Part shown: positions 29,071 through 37,502 of the stretch, one piece after another
Numbering within the stretch: the first letter of the stretch is position 1
Layout: every line of letters starts with the position of its first letter
NCBI RefSeq assembly: GCF_027307225.1
Contig: NZ_DAHUXJ010000098.1
Location: 1 to 47,611 of the forward strand
Reading direction: 5' to 3'
DNA length: 47,611 nucleotides
Source: Bradyrhizobium sp.
Lineage (GTDB): Bacteria > Pseudomonadota > Alphaproteobacteria > Rhizobiales > Xanthobacteraceae
Notes under the pieces: generated by a model
The model's input: only the letters and a program-made list of their open reading frames with translations
What the model was told of the DNA's origin: nothing
Database searches by the model: none
Translations under genes and position numbers: made by a program

Positions 29071-29562
29071 TCAGCTCGGCTTCACTTGGGCGGCTTGCAT
29101 CTGCGCCGCTTGCCGTTCCATGTTCTGGCGATACAGCCCGACGAAGTCGACCGGATCCAGCATCAACGGCGGGAAGCCGCCATCGCGAACCGCAGTTGCG
29201 ATAATCTCGCGAGCGAACGGAAACAGCAGACGCGGGCATTCGATCATGATCAGCGGATGCAGGTTTTCCTTCGGCACGTTGAGGATCCGGAACACGCCGG
29301 CATAGATGAGCTCGAAGCTGAACATCACTTTGCCGTTGCTTTCGGCCTTGCCTTCGACCGATAGCGCGACCTCGTAATCGTTCTCGGCCACATTGCCGGC
29401 GTTGACGTTGATCTGGATGTTGATCGCGGGCTGCTGCTGTTGCGCTCCAAGGGACGCCGGCGCATTCGGGTTTTCGAACGACAGATCCTTGGTGTACTGC
29501 GCCAACACGTTCAGCTGCGGAGGAAGCGCTGCCTCGGGAGGCGTACCATTGCCGTTGGTCAT
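29071..29562 (-). CDS. secB: Protein-export chaperone SecB
   Basis: A 163-residue tetrameric chaperone that keeps preproteins unfolded and hands them to SecA. The segment [21 protein letters not shown] at the start and the C-terminal [20 protein letters not shown] are classic; both are given here in part as [19 protein letters not shown] and [11 protein letters not shown]. The start is ATG 29562 because AGGAGAG lies upstream; the open frame extends to 29670 without family similarity. It is transcribed against dnaQ. Confidence 0.96.
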   Translation of the reverse strand: MTNGNGTPPEAALPPQLNVLAQYTKDLSFENPNAPASLGAQQQQPAINIQINVNAGNVAENDYEVALSVEGKAESNGKVMFSFELIYAGVFRILNVPKENLHPLIMIECPRLLFPFAREIIATAVRDGGFPPLMLDPVDFVGLYRQNMERQAAQMQAAQVKPS

Positions 29563-30031
29563 ACGATTCTCTCCTGGAACGGTTTGGCGAACGGAGCCAT
29601 TTGTCGCATCCGAATGCGCCTGAAAGGGAAGCAAAAGGCCTTGTCGGGGCGAGTGGCTATCATAGCCCAACCTCTTTCCACAAGGACGACCGTCAGAGCG
29701 GATCGCAGCGGGAGGCCTATTTGATCAATTGCGAACCGGGGAGGGAACGAGAAGTTCCTCTAAATAATTGAATATGCGCGATTTATGGCCATCGTGGGGT
29801 TTCCCCTCGCGTTTGAAACGCGCTAGAATTCGCGCGTGGCAGCCGGACAGGGCCCGGGACCGGTTGGTGCGTGATTCTGCGGCATGCTTGCCGGCAGGTG
29901 CCATTGGCCAGCCTCGGTTTCATGCTTACATGCGGCGGGCTGATCGATGATGTAATGTCTGCCCCCTGACAACGGGGACGCTCTACCGCCGGGTCCACTG
30001 CCGGCGCCTAGAACCAGAAAGCGAATTCGAC
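29563..30031. other. Gene-free interval between secB and tim44 gene
   Basis: A 469-bp divergent interval. I see no convincing gene: the longest frame (29768-29950, plus) has no recognisable start signal or motif. In other Rhizobiales an fxsA gene often sits near here, but nothing resembling it is present. The interval should contain the promoters of secB and of the tim44-mltA pair. Confidence 0.5.
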
Positions 30032-30736
30032 GTGGATATTTATACGATCATCTTCCTGGCGCTGGCCGTGTTCATTTTCCTCCGCTTGCGCAATGTGCTC
30101 GGGCAGCGCACCGGCAGTGAGCGGCCGCCATACGATCGCGCGGCGCGCAACGTCGTGCAGGGTGCGCCGGACAGCAACGTCGTTCCGATACCTGGAACCG
30201 TGATCGACCAGGCGCCGATGGCGCCGGCACCCGACGTTGTCCCGCCCGTGGATCGCTGGAAGGGCATTGCCGAAGCGGGAACGGCGCTCGCCCAAGGTCT
30301 CGATGGGCTCGTTGCACAGGATTCGTCGTTTGACCCGCGTCATTTCCTGAGCGGCGCACGAAGCGCCTACGAAATGATCGTGCTGGCATTCGCCAACGGT
30401 GACCGCCGCTCGCTGAAAGACCTGCTCTCGACCGAGGTCTATGACAGCTTTGACGCCGCGATCAAGGAGCGGGAGCGGCAAGAGCGCAAGACCGAGACGC
30501 GGTTTGTTTCGATCGACAAGGCTGAAATTGTCGGGGCAGAGGCGCGCGAGCGCAACGCGCAGCTGACGGTTCGCTTTGTCTCGCAAATGATCTCGGTTAC
30601 CCGTGACAAGGCCGGCGCGATTGTTGACGGCAACCCGGACAAGGTCGCCGATATCACCGACGTCTGGACATTCGCCCGCGACCCGACCTCGCGCGATCCG
30701 AACTGGAAGCTGGTTGGCACCGGTAGCGCGCACTAA
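30032..30736 (+). CDS. Tim44/TimA-family membrane adaptor protein
   Basis: A 234-residue protein with one N-terminal membrane helix (IIFLALAVFIFLRLRNVLG), a proline-rich linker (about 45-75) and a C-terminal Tim44-like domain (about 85-230) containing the FLSGARSAYEMIVLAFANGD segment, quoted as SARSAYEMIV-type. Bacterial relatives are thought to be the ancestors of mitochondrial Tim44, and their role in bacteria is poorly defined, possibly membrane protein assembly. It starts with GTG at 30032 and overlaps the likely start of mltA. Confidence 0.85.
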   Translation: MDIYTIIFLALAVFIFLRLRNVLGQRTGSERPPYDRAARNVVQGAPDSNVVPIPGTVIDQAPMAPAPDVVPPVDRWKGIAEAGTALAQGLDGLVAQDSSFDPRHFLSGARSAYEMIVLAFANGDRRSLKDLLSTEVYDSFDAAIKERERQERKTETRFVSIDKAEIVGAEARERNAQLTVRFVSQMISVTRDKAGAIVDGNPDKVADITDVWTFARDPTSRDPNWKLVGTGSAH

Positions 30737-32252
30737 TCGTGGGCGGCGCATTGCCGCCGCGCTCGGTGTGATCGTTCTGGCACTGGTGGTTGTCCCGCTT
30801 GGCGCCATGGCTGCACGCAAACTGCGTACAACGTTCGCGGCGCGCAAGCATTCGGAAGCTCCGGCTCCTCGTCAGATTCCCTATCCACGTCTTGAATGGC
30901 CGATCGTGATCCATGGCGGCCAATACATTCCGCTCGCCTGGAAGGATATCGCCGGCTGGGCGTCGGACGACCACGCGCAGGCTTACAAAGCCTTTCGCGT
31001 CAGCTGTACTTCCATAGCTGCGCAACAAAATCCGCCCGATGATTCCAAAGCGCTCGGCGCCTCGCTGCGCGAACCGTGCCGCCTTGCGAAAGCGCGCGCG
31101 ATTACCGATGACGCCACGGCGCGCGCTTTTTTCGAGGAGAATTTCGTTCCGCTGCAAATATCGCGGCTTGGCGAGGATGCGGGCTTTGTAACGGGCTATT
31201 ACGAGCCGATCCTCGAGGGCTCGCGGACCCGGACCGATGTCTTCAACGTGCCGGTCTATCGCCGGCCCTCCAACTTGTTTGTCCGGGGCTTCACGCAGGA
31301 TTCTCCCAGCCTGCCCAACAAGGGCCCGGTATATCGCAAGATCGGCCGGCGCAAGCTTGTGCCCTATTATGATCGCGCCCAGATCGAAGATGGCGCGATT
31401 GCCGGCCGGGGCCTCGAAATCTGCTGGCTCAAGGATCAGACCGATCTTCTGTTTGCACAGATCCAGGGGTCGGCGCGGATACGTCTTCAGGACGGCTCGA
31501 CCATCCGCATCAACTACGATGCACATAACGGCTATCCCTATACGGCCGTCGGCCGCATCCTGATCGAGCGCGGCATCATTCCAAGAGAACAGATGTCGAT
31601 GCAGAAGATCAGGGAGTGGATGGAGCAAAATCCCGACGGGGCGAATGAAGTCCGACGGCAAAACCGCGCCTACGTGTTCTTTCGTCAAGTGCCGCTCTCC
31701 GACAAGGACGAACCAGTGGGCGCGCAAGGCGTGCCGCTGACGCCGGGCCGGTCGATTGCGGTCGACAACTCGCTTCACGTCTACGGCACGCTGTTCTTCA
31801 TCGAAGGCGAGCTGCCGATCGAATCGCCGCAAGCGAAAACGCCGTTCCGGCGGCTGATGGTCGCACAGGACACCGGCTCGGCCATCACCGGTCCTGCGCG
31901 CGCCGACATTTATTATGGGGCCGGCGCGGAAGCGGGACGCATATCCGGCCGTTTCCGTCACAACATGCGCTTTGTCATGCTGGTGCCGAAGCGCGTCGAT
32001 CCTGTCGAGCGCGGCCGCAAGATGCCGCTGCCGGACCCGCGGCCTTCCGAGAAAATCGCAAAGCTGTTTCCACAAACCGATCCTTTAAAAGACAAGCCGA
32101 ACGAACCGGCGGGTGGCGTCAAGCCATCGGCGGCTCCAGCCACCTCAGCCCAAGTGACGGAGAAAGTGCCGCTGCCGCAGGCGCGGCCGGTGACCAAGCC
32201 TGGCCGCACGGGTCTTCGTCTTCGCCGCTTTATCCGCCACCGCGGGGGCTAG
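30714..32252 (+). CDS. mltA: Membrane-bound lytic murein transglycosylase A
   Basis: A peptidoglycan lytic transglycosylase of about 512 residues. An N-terminal signal anchor (RRIAAALGVIVLALVVVPLG) is followed by the MltA domain with GYYEPILEGSR and VPVYRRP, and the 3D domain with VAQDTGSAITGPARADIYYG, whose aspartates include the catalytic one. A proline/alanine-rich tail of about 70 residues closes the protein. The start is uncertain: TTG 30714 (inside the tim44 gene) keeps the whole anchor, while the open frame reaches back to 30603 and a GTG lies at 30768. Its TAG stop (32250-32252) is part of the CTAG that begins a family B palindrome. Confidence 0.88.
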   Translation: MAPVARTNRGRRIAAALGVIVLALVVVPLGAMAARKLRTTFAARKHSEAPAPRQIPYPRLEWPIVIHGGQYIPLAWKDIAGWASDDHAQAYKAFRVSCTSIAAQQNPPDDSKALGASLREPCRLAKARAITDDATARAFFEENFVPLQISRLGEDAGFVTGYYEPILEGSRTRTDVFNVPVYRRPSNLFVRGFTQDSPSLPNKGPVYRKIGRRKLVPYYDRAQIEDGAIAGRGLEICWLKDQTDLLFAQIQGSARIRLQDGSTIRINYDAHNGYPYTAVGRILIERGIIPREQMSMQKIREWMEQNPDGANEVRRQNRAYVFFRQVPLSDKDEPVGAQGVPLTPGRSIAVDNSLHVYGTLFFIEGELPIESPQAKTPFRRLMVAQDTGSAITGPARADIYYGAGAEAGRISGRFRHNMRFVMLVPKRVDPVERGRKMPLPDPRPSEKIAKLFPQTDPLKDKPNEPAGGVKPSAAPATSAQVTEKVPLPQARPVTKPGRTGLRLRRFIRHRGG

Positions 32253-32412
32253 TGCTCCGATTCCGAAGTTCGTATCATATTGCGGCTCTACGTTTACGAA
32301 CTTCGGAATCAAAGGAGCTCTAGCCAATTATGTGATTCTAGTGGTTGCGGATTTGACATTCGCTACCCGCCTGACCACAAACTCCTACGGGTATGTTGGA
32401 ATCGGACCACTC
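32249..32412 (+). repeat. Two-hairpin intergenic element, B plus C/D hybrid
   Basis: Hairpin B at 32249-32323 has outer arms ctagtgctcc / ggagctctag. A 14-nt spacer (ccaattatgtgatt) leads to a degenerate hairpin from CTAG 32338 whose left arm is family C (gatttgacattcgc). Its right arm (tgttggaatcggaccact, ending about 32412) resembles family D. The terminal CTAG is lost and the smr start codon follows within five bases. The first CTAG supplies the mltA stop codon. Confidence 0.85.
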
Positions 32413-32416
32413 AAAC

Positions 32417-32998
32417 ATGAAGCGACCGCCTCCGATTCTGGATCCGCCGCGCCGCAGGCGAGCCCTGAGCGACGAAGAGCATGCGCTGTGGGACAGCGTT
32501 GCCAGGCAGATCAAGCCGCTGCGAAAGAAGCACCGCGCAATAACTGCGCTAGCGTCGCCGCCATCGGTGGAGGCGCGGGCTGCCGCCAAGATCGCGGTTC
32601 GTCCGAAGCCTGCTCCCGCCGCTACGCCGCAGCCGAAAAAATCCGCGACACCGCCGCTCGTGCCGCTCGGCCGGCGCGAGCGATCACAGCTGTCGAAGGG
32701 CAGGAAGGAGATCGAAGCTCGTCTCGACCTGCACGGCATGACCCAGGTGCGGGCGCATCGCGCATTGTCCGCCTTTCTGCACCGTGCGCATGGCGACGGG
32801 CTGACCTTCGTGCTCGTTATCACCGGCAAAGGCAAGGTCGGCGCCGAATCCGAAGGTGGCGTGCTTCGGCGCCAGGTACCGCAATGGCTGAGCCAGCCGG
32901 ATTTTCGCACGCTGGTCGTCGGCTTTGAAGAAGCCCATATCGGCCACGGTGGCGCGGGCGCACTCTATGTTCGGATCCGCCGCTCGCGCTTTACATAG
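32417..32998 (+). CDS. Smr domain-containing protein
   Basis: A 193-residue protein with a proline- and lysine-rich N-terminal half and a C-terminal Smr domain (about 100-190). The domain signature is LDLHGMTQVRAHRAL, followed by VLVITGKGKVG and a C-terminal GALYVRIRR strand. Stand-alone Smr domains are related to the C-terminus of MutS2 and several are nucleases; the substrate of this one is unknown. The start ATG 32417 abuts a degraded palindrome. The TAG stop runs into the gcgttttc repeat. Confidence 0.9.
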   Translation: MKRPPPILDPPRRRRALSDEEHALWDSVARQIKPLRKKHRAITALASPPSVEARAAAKIAVRPKPAPAATPQPKKSATPPLVPLGRRERSQLSKGRKEIEARLDLHGMTQVRAHRALSAFLHRAHGDGLTFVLVITGKGKVGAESEGGVLRRQVPQWLSQPDFRTLVVGFEEAHIGHGGAGALYVRIRRSRFT

Positions 32999-33066
32999 CG
33001 TTTTCGAGCGAAGCATTCCCTCGGACTTGATCCGTGGGTGGATTCCGGTTGGCGTGAAGAAAACGC
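32998..33066. repeat. Palindromic repeat gcgttttc...gaaaacgc, long variant
   Basis: This matches the repeat at 20118-20161 in its outer arms and in ggttggcgtgaagaaaacgc, but carries about 25 extra bases (cattccctcggacttgatccgtgggt) that form their own small hairpin, ccctcgga / tccgtggg. It begins at the last base of the smr stop codon and ends 15 bp before the converging membrane-protein gene. Confidence 0.75.
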
Positions 33067-33081
33067 GTCAAAATAAAAAAG

Positions 33082-34212
33082 TCAGAATGGCCGGATCACG
33101 CCGACGCGCGGAATCAGCGTCACGATCCAGCCGGCGACGTTGGTCTTGCGGTCATCGCTGGCGATCGGCGGAACTGGTTTCAAAGACGGCAGCGTCTTGA
33201 CAGCGTGGAGGATCAAGAACAGGCACACCACCCAGTTCGAGATCCATCGCGAATAATCAAACACCATCGCAAACATGACGAGATAGGCCGCGGTAACGCC
33301 AAGAATGCCCGCGACGACGATGTGGCGGTGGAAATCATCCGCCAGTGACCGAATTGAATCGGCAAAATATCGCCAGAGCGGCGTGTGCAGCCAGATCAGC
33401 AGCGCGAAAACAGGTACGCCGAGAATGTTCGACGGCATCCGTGCCCAAGTGTCGCCGATTTCCTTCACGAGCGGCTGGTACCAGATGTAACTGAAGCCGA
33501 GCAGATCGGTGCGGGCAGGGTCGGCCATTCGCGTCTTGAGATAGGCGACGAAGTCGGCTTCGGGGATCGGCATCGTCCCCCAGAATTGCAGGCCGAGAAA
33601 CAGTGCGGCGAGCGCGAGAATTGAGATCGTGCCCACGACGAGGTTCGTGCGGTTGAACCCCATCGCCAGATAGTGCCGGAGCACGACGATCAGGGCGATG
33701 GTCGGCACATACATCAGGAGATGGATGTGGTGGATCAGGATCAGGACGGCCGAAAGGAAAGCCGCGAGCAGCACCAAGGCGATCCCATGCGCGGGAATCA
33801 ACAACAGAATGATCGCAGCCAGACAGCCGTAGATGTCGAAGTGCCCGAGCGTGTGCATGAAATTCTTCAGGAAGAATGGCGAGCCGGCGATGAAGATAAA
33901 GAGCGGCATGTGGGCGTCGTCGAAGCCGAAGGTGCGCCGGAACAGCTTTGCAAATAGCGCGGCCGTCGCGACCCAGGCGGCGCCGCCGAGCGCGAACACC
34001 AGCCATACCGGCACTTTCGCGGTAAACAGCGCAACGATCGCGCCGATCAGCGCGCGTTTGACGAGCCCGAAATGATAGTCGACGAGTAGATGGATATAGG
34101 GGACGTAAGGCGGCAGCAGGATCTTGTGAATGAACACCCCGGCAATCACGGCGGCGTTGATGGTAACCATCACACGCCAGGGATTTTGCCGGGTGAACCA
34201 GTTCATTCGCAA
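33082..34212 (-). CDS. Polytopic membrane protein of unknown function
   Basis: A 376-residue protein with about 8-10 hydrophobic helices and many aromatic residues in the loops. Visible features are a His-rich loop (LIHHIHLLMYV), an FMHTLGHFDIYG segment between helices and a basic C-terminus. The overall pattern recalls multi-spanning glycosyltransferase or polymerase-like membrane proteins, but I recognise no catalytic motif and assign no function. It starts 4 bp downstream of the hslU stop on the same strand, so it is probably the last gene of the hslV operon; an ATG at 34206 is an alternative start. Confidence 0.7.
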   Translation of the reverse strand: MRMNWFTRQNPWRVMVTINAAVIAGVFIHKILLPPYVPYIHLLVDYHFGLVKRALIGAIVALFTAKVPVWLVFALGGAAWVATAALFAKLFRRTFGFDDAHMPLFIFIAGSPFFLKNFMHTLGHFDIYGCLAAIILLLIPAHGIALVLLAAFLSAVLILIHHIHLLMYVPTIALIVVLRHYLAMGFNRTNLVVGTISILALAALFLGLQFWGTMPIPEADFVAYLKTRMADPARTDLLGFSYIWYQPLVKEIGDTWARMPSNILGVPVFALLIWLHTPLWRYFADSIRSLADDFHRHIVVAGILGVTAAYLVMFAMVFDYSRWISNWVVCLFLILHAVKTLPSLKPVPPIASDDRKTNVAGWIVTLIPRVGVIRPF

Positions 34213-34215
34213 GCG

Positions 34216-35517
34216 CTATAAAATGAATCGGCTCAGATCGGCATTCCTGGCGAGGTCGCCAACGTGCTTTTGAACATATTCGGCGTCGATCCGGATGGTT
34301 TCCCCGTGGCGATCCGGCGCGGCAAAGGAAATTTCGTCGAGCACGCGCTCCATCACGGTTTGCAGCCGCCGGGCGCCGATATTCTCCACGGTGGAATTGA
34401 CGGCCACCGCGATATCGGCGAGCGCGTCGATCGCGCCGTCAGCGATATCGAGCGTGACGCCCTCGGTCTGCATCAACGCAATGTATTGCTTGATCAGCGA
34501 TGCTTCCGGCTCGGTCAGAATGCGCCGCATGTCGTCCCGGGTGAGCGCTGCCAGCTCGACGCGGATCGGCAACCGTCCCTGCAATTCCGGCAACAGGTCC
34601 GACGGCTTGGCGATGTGGAATGCGCCGGAAGCGATGAAGAGGATGTGATCGGTTTTCACCGCGCCGTGCTTGGTCGATACCGTGGTGCCTTCGATCAGCG
34701 GCAGCAGGTCGCGCTGCACGCCCTCGCGCGAAACCTCGCCGCCGACGCGCCCGTCGCGCACACAGATCTTGTCGATCTCGTCGAGGAACACAATACCGTT
34801 GTTCTCGACCGCTGCGATTGCCTCAAGCACGAGCTGGTCGTTGTCGAGCAGCTTGTCGGCCTCTTCATTGACGAGGATTTCGTGCGAGCCTTCGACCGTT
34901 AGTCGGCGCGTCTTGGTGCGACCGCCCATCTTGCCGAAGATATCGCCGAGCGAAATCGCGCCCATCTGCGCGCCGGGCATGCCCGGAATCTCGAACATCG
35001 GCATTCCACCGGACGCCTGCGTCTCGATCTCGATTTCCTTGTCGTTGAGTTCGCCGGCACGCAGTTTCCGGCGGAAGGAGTCGCGCGTCGCGGCGCTGGA
35101 ATTGGCGCCAACCAGCGCGTCGAGCACGCGATCTTCGGCGGCGAGTTGGGCGCGGGCCTGAACGTCCTTGCGCTTGCGCTCGCGGGTTTGCGAAATGGCT
35201 ACCTCGACAAGATCGCGCACGATCTGCTCGACGTCGCGGCCGACATAGCCGACTTCGGTGAACTTGGTGGCCTCGACCTTGATGAACGGCGCGCCGGCGA
35301 GCTTTGCCAGCCTTCGTGCGATTTCGGTTTTGCCGACGCCGGTCGGCCCGATCATCAGAATATTTTTCGGCAGCACTTCCTCGCGCAAGCCGTCAGCGAG
35401 CTGCAGACGACGCCATCGATTGCGCAAGGCAATCGATACCGCACGCTTGGCATCGGTCTGGCCGACGATGAAGCGGTCGAGTTCGGAAACGATTTCGCGG
35501 GGAGAAAAGTCGGTCAT
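34216..35517 (-). CDS. hslU: ATP-dependent protease ATPase subunit HslU
   Basis: A 433-residue AAA+ unfoldase that feeds substrates to HslV. It begins [17 protein letters not shown], with Walker [15 protein letters not shown] near residue 54, an intermediate (I) domain at about 110-230 and Walker [12 protein letters not shown] near 240. The C-terminal LSRFIL inserts between HslV subunits and activates the protease. The reading frame is normal in length. It lies 58 bp downstream of a small acetyltransferase gene that separates it from hslV. Confidence 0.97.
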   Translation of the reverse strand: MTDFSPREIVSELDRFIVGQTDAKRAVSIALRNRWRRLQLADGLREEVLPKNILMIGPTGVGKTEIARRLAKLAGAPFIKVEATKFTEVGYVGRDVEQIVRDLVEVAISQTRERKRKDVQARAQLAAEDRVLDALVGANSSAATRDSFRRKLRAGELNDKEIEIETQASGGMPMFEIPGMPGAQMGAISLGDIFGKMGGRTKTRRLTVEGSHEILVNEEADKLLDNDQLVLEAIAAVENNGIVFLDEIDKICVRDGRVGGEVSREGVQRDLLPLIEGTTVSTKHGAVKTDHILFIASGAFHIAKPSDLLPELQGRLPIRVELAALTRDDMRRILTEPEASLIKQYIALMQTEGVTLDIADGAIDALADIAVAVNSTVENIGARRLQTVMERVLDEISFAAPDRHGETIRIDAEYVQKHVGDLARNADLSRFIL

Positions 35518-35575
35518 GGTTTCTAGCTAAGTCTAAATGCGGGTCAGAACAAGCGGCGATTTGAAACGATGGCGG

Positions 35576-36058
35576 TCAAGAATCGCGGATCATCAACAAC
35601 GCCGCTCCGTCGGGTGTTTCGACAAGGCGATCACGGTGAAATCCGGCTTTTTCATAGGCCTGGATTGCGCGCGCATTGTCCGGATCCGGATCGGTGACGA
35701 CACGCGGCGCTCCGGCAGCCAGCAAGCGATCGGCAAAGGCACGGACGAAGGCTGAGCCATGGCCGCGCCCGACCATATCGGCCTCGCCGATGAACTGATC
35801 GAGCCCTCGGGTGCCATCGGGTTGGGAACCGAAACCGCAATCCCAGACGCTCAAATTGTAGCACTGCAAATAAGCGAACTCCTGTCCGTCGGCGGCCACG
35901 ATGAACTGCGCCATATCCGGATGATCGAGATCGCCGCTGACGAGTTCGAATTGCTCGGCGGGATCGTGCCACCATTCGCGGACATGCTGCGTCTCTAGCC
36001 AGCGCTTGATTGTCGGCAGATCGTCTGCCGACATCGGGCGGAAAACGTAAGCGGTCAT
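35576..36058 (-). CDS. GNAT family N-acetyltransferase (AAC(6')-like)
   Basis: A 160-residue acetyl-CoA-dependent acyltransferase. It resembles the AAC(6')-Ib-type branch: YVFRPMSADDLPTIKRWLE at the N-terminus, the HVREWWHDPAEQFE segment, and motif A with GRGHGSAFVRAFADRLL binding acetyl-CoA. Chromosomal members of this branch need not act on aminoglycosides; the substrate here is unknown. The start is ATG 36058, one base after the hslV stop, so it is translationally coupled between hslV and hslU. The open frame extending to 36199 overlaps hslV and is not the real start. Confidence 0.85.
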   Translation of the reverse strand: MTAYVFRPMSADDLPTIKRWLETQHVREWWHDPAEQFELVSGDLDHPDMAQFIVAADGQEFAYLQCYNLSVWDCGFGSQPDGTRGLDQFIGEADMVGRGHGSAFVRAFADRLLAAGAPRVVTDPDPDNARAIQAYEKAGFHRDRLVETPDGAALLMIRDS

Positions 36059-36059
36059 G

Positions 36060-36620
36060 CTAACCTGCTTGCAGGGTCTCAATCGTGACGTTGCGATTGG
36101 TGTAGACGCAAATGTCCGCCGCAATATCGAGCGACCGGCGCACGATCGTCTCGGCATCCTTGTCGGTGTCGACGAGCGCACGTGCCGCGGCCAGCGCATA
36201 ATTGCCGCCCGAGCCGATCGCCATCACGCCGCCTTCCGGCTCGAGCACGTCGCCGGTCCCGGTCAGAACCAGCGAGACCTCCTTGTCGGCGACGATCATC
36301 ATCGCCTCGAGCCGCCGCAGATAGCGGTCGGTCCGCCAGTCCTTGGCGAGTTCGACTGCCGCGCGGGTCAATTGGCCGGGATATTGCTCGAGCTTGGCTT
36401 CCAGCCGCTCGAACAGGGTGAAGGCATCGGCCGTGGCGCCTGCAAACCCGCCGATGACCTCGCCCTTGCCAAGCTTGCGGACCTTTTTGGCGTTGGATTT
36501 GATCACGGTCTGGCCGATCGAGACCTGGCCGTCGCCGCCGACCACGACCTTGCCGCCTTTGCGGACCGTTAAAATGGTGGTGCCGTGCCAAACCGGCATA
36601 TCTGGGGCTGCTGAATGCAT
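36060..36620 (-). CDS. hslV: ATP-dependent protease peptidase subunit HslV
   Basis: A 186-residue proteasome-like threonine peptidase. The short leader [13 protein letters not shown] would be removed to expose the catalytic threonine of [10 protein letters not shown]. The [14 protein letters not shown] and [14 protein letters not shown] segments are typical. It is the first gene of hslV-GNAT-hslU-membrane protein. A heat-shock-type promoter candidate lies 24-55 bp upstream of the start. Confidence 0.97.
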   Translation of the reverse strand: MHSAAPDMPVWHGTTILTVRKGGKVVVGGDGQVSIGQTVIKSNAKKVRKLGKGEVIGGFAGATADAFTLFERLEAKLEQYPGQLTRAAVELAKDWRTDRYLRRLEAMMIVADKEVSLVLTGTGDVLEPEGGVMAIGSGGNYALAAARALVDTDKDAETIVRRSLDIAADICVYTNRNVTIETLQAG

Positions 36621-36643
36621 GGATTACCTCTAAACTTCGCCTG

Positions 36644-36675
36644 ATTTAAGGGCAGGTCCGCGTGGTTACAACAAG
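36644..36675 (-). promoter_or_regulatory. Candidate RpoH-type promoter of hslV
   Basis: On the minus strand CTTGTT (36670-36675) and CCCTTAAAT (36644-36652) are separated by 17 bases, 24 bp before the hslV start. This resembles the alphaproteobacterial heat-shock consensus CTTGAA-N17-CCTATNT, and hslVU is a known heat-shock operon in many bacteria. Confidence 0.45.
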
Positions 36676-36824
36676 GCACGTGCAACCAGGTGACCTCTGG
36701 CCTCCGCGAGGGACCGGATTTCGGTCACCATAGGTCGAAGTTGGGTTTTCAAAACGGTATCCCGCAGTAGCGAAGCCGGGTGCGGCCTGTTAAAAGACCG
36801 CGTTTTCGGCCAATGGTTTGGCTT

Positions 36825-36841
36825 TAGTGTCCCGATTCCGA
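36825..36841 (+). repeat. Remnant of a family B palindrome arm
   Basis: tagtgtcccgattccga matches the left arm of the B hairpin at 22126 for 17 bases and then breaks off. It ends five bases before the hisB ribosome-binding site. A 12-base match to the opposite arm (cgaacttcggaa) lies at 37478-37489, after hisB. Confidence 0.6.
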
Positions 36842-36859
36842 CATCAGGGAAAGATGCTC

Positions 36860-37453
36860 ATGCGCAGCGCCACCATCAAGCGCAAGACGAAAGAGACCGA
36901 TATCGAGGTGACCGTCAACCTCGACGGGTCGGGTGTGTCCAACGTCGCCACTGGAATCGGCTTCTTCGACCATATGCTTGACCTGCTGGCCCGCCATTCC
37001 CGCATCGACATCACGGTGAAGGCCGCCGGCGATCTCCACGTCGATCACCACCACACGACCGAGGACGTCGGCATTGCGCTGGGGCAGGCGGTGAAACAGG
37101 CGCTCGGCACCATGGCCGGCATCACCCGCTACGCCAGCGTCCACATGCCGATGGACGAGACTTTGTCGCGGGTCGTGATCGATATTTCCGGCCGCCCGGT
37201 GCTGGTCTTCAAGGCCGAGTTTCCGCGCGACAAGGTTGGCCAATTCGATACCGAGCTGGTTCGCGAATGGTTCAACGCGTTCGCGATGAATGCCGGGGTG
37301 ACTTTGCACGTCGAAACCCTATATGGCGAGAATAGCCATCATATCGCCGAGTCCTGCTTCAAGGGCCTGGCGCGTGCGTTGCGGACCGCGATTGCCATCG
37401 ATCCGCGCGCGGCAGGCGAGGTGCCGTCCACCAAGGGTCAGCTCGGCGGCTGA
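36860..37453 (+). CDS. hisB: Imidazoleglycerol-phosphate dehydratase
   Basis: A 197-residue monofunctional HisB that dehydrates imidazoleglycerol phosphate in histidine synthesis. The metal-binding motifs are [16 protein letters not shown] near residue 60 and [17 protein letters not shown] near 158. Of two nearby ATGs, 36860 ([10 protein letters not shown]) has AGGGA nine bases upstream, whereas 36854 is too close to it. It opens the operon hisB-DUF2628-hisH-hisA-hisF-hisE-coaA and diverges from hslV. Confidence 0.97.
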   Translation: MRSATIKRKTKETDIEVTVNLDGSGVSNVATGIGFFDHMLDLLARHSRIDITVKAAGDLHVDHHHTTEDVGIALGQAVKQALGTMAGITRYASVHMPMDETLSRVVIDISGRPVLVFKAEFPRDKVGQFDTELVREWFNAFAMNAGVTLHVETLYGENSHHIAESCFKGLARALRTAIAIDPRAAGEVPSTKGQLGG

Positions 37454-37502
37454 TCTGATTTTTCGGACGGCGAGCGACGAACTTCGGAAACGAGGCCAAT
37501 AC

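Noticed and set aside
29768..29950. A 60-codon frame between secB and the tim44 gene
   Set aside because: No ribosome-binding site, no motif and no similarity to the FxsA protein expected near here in some relatives.
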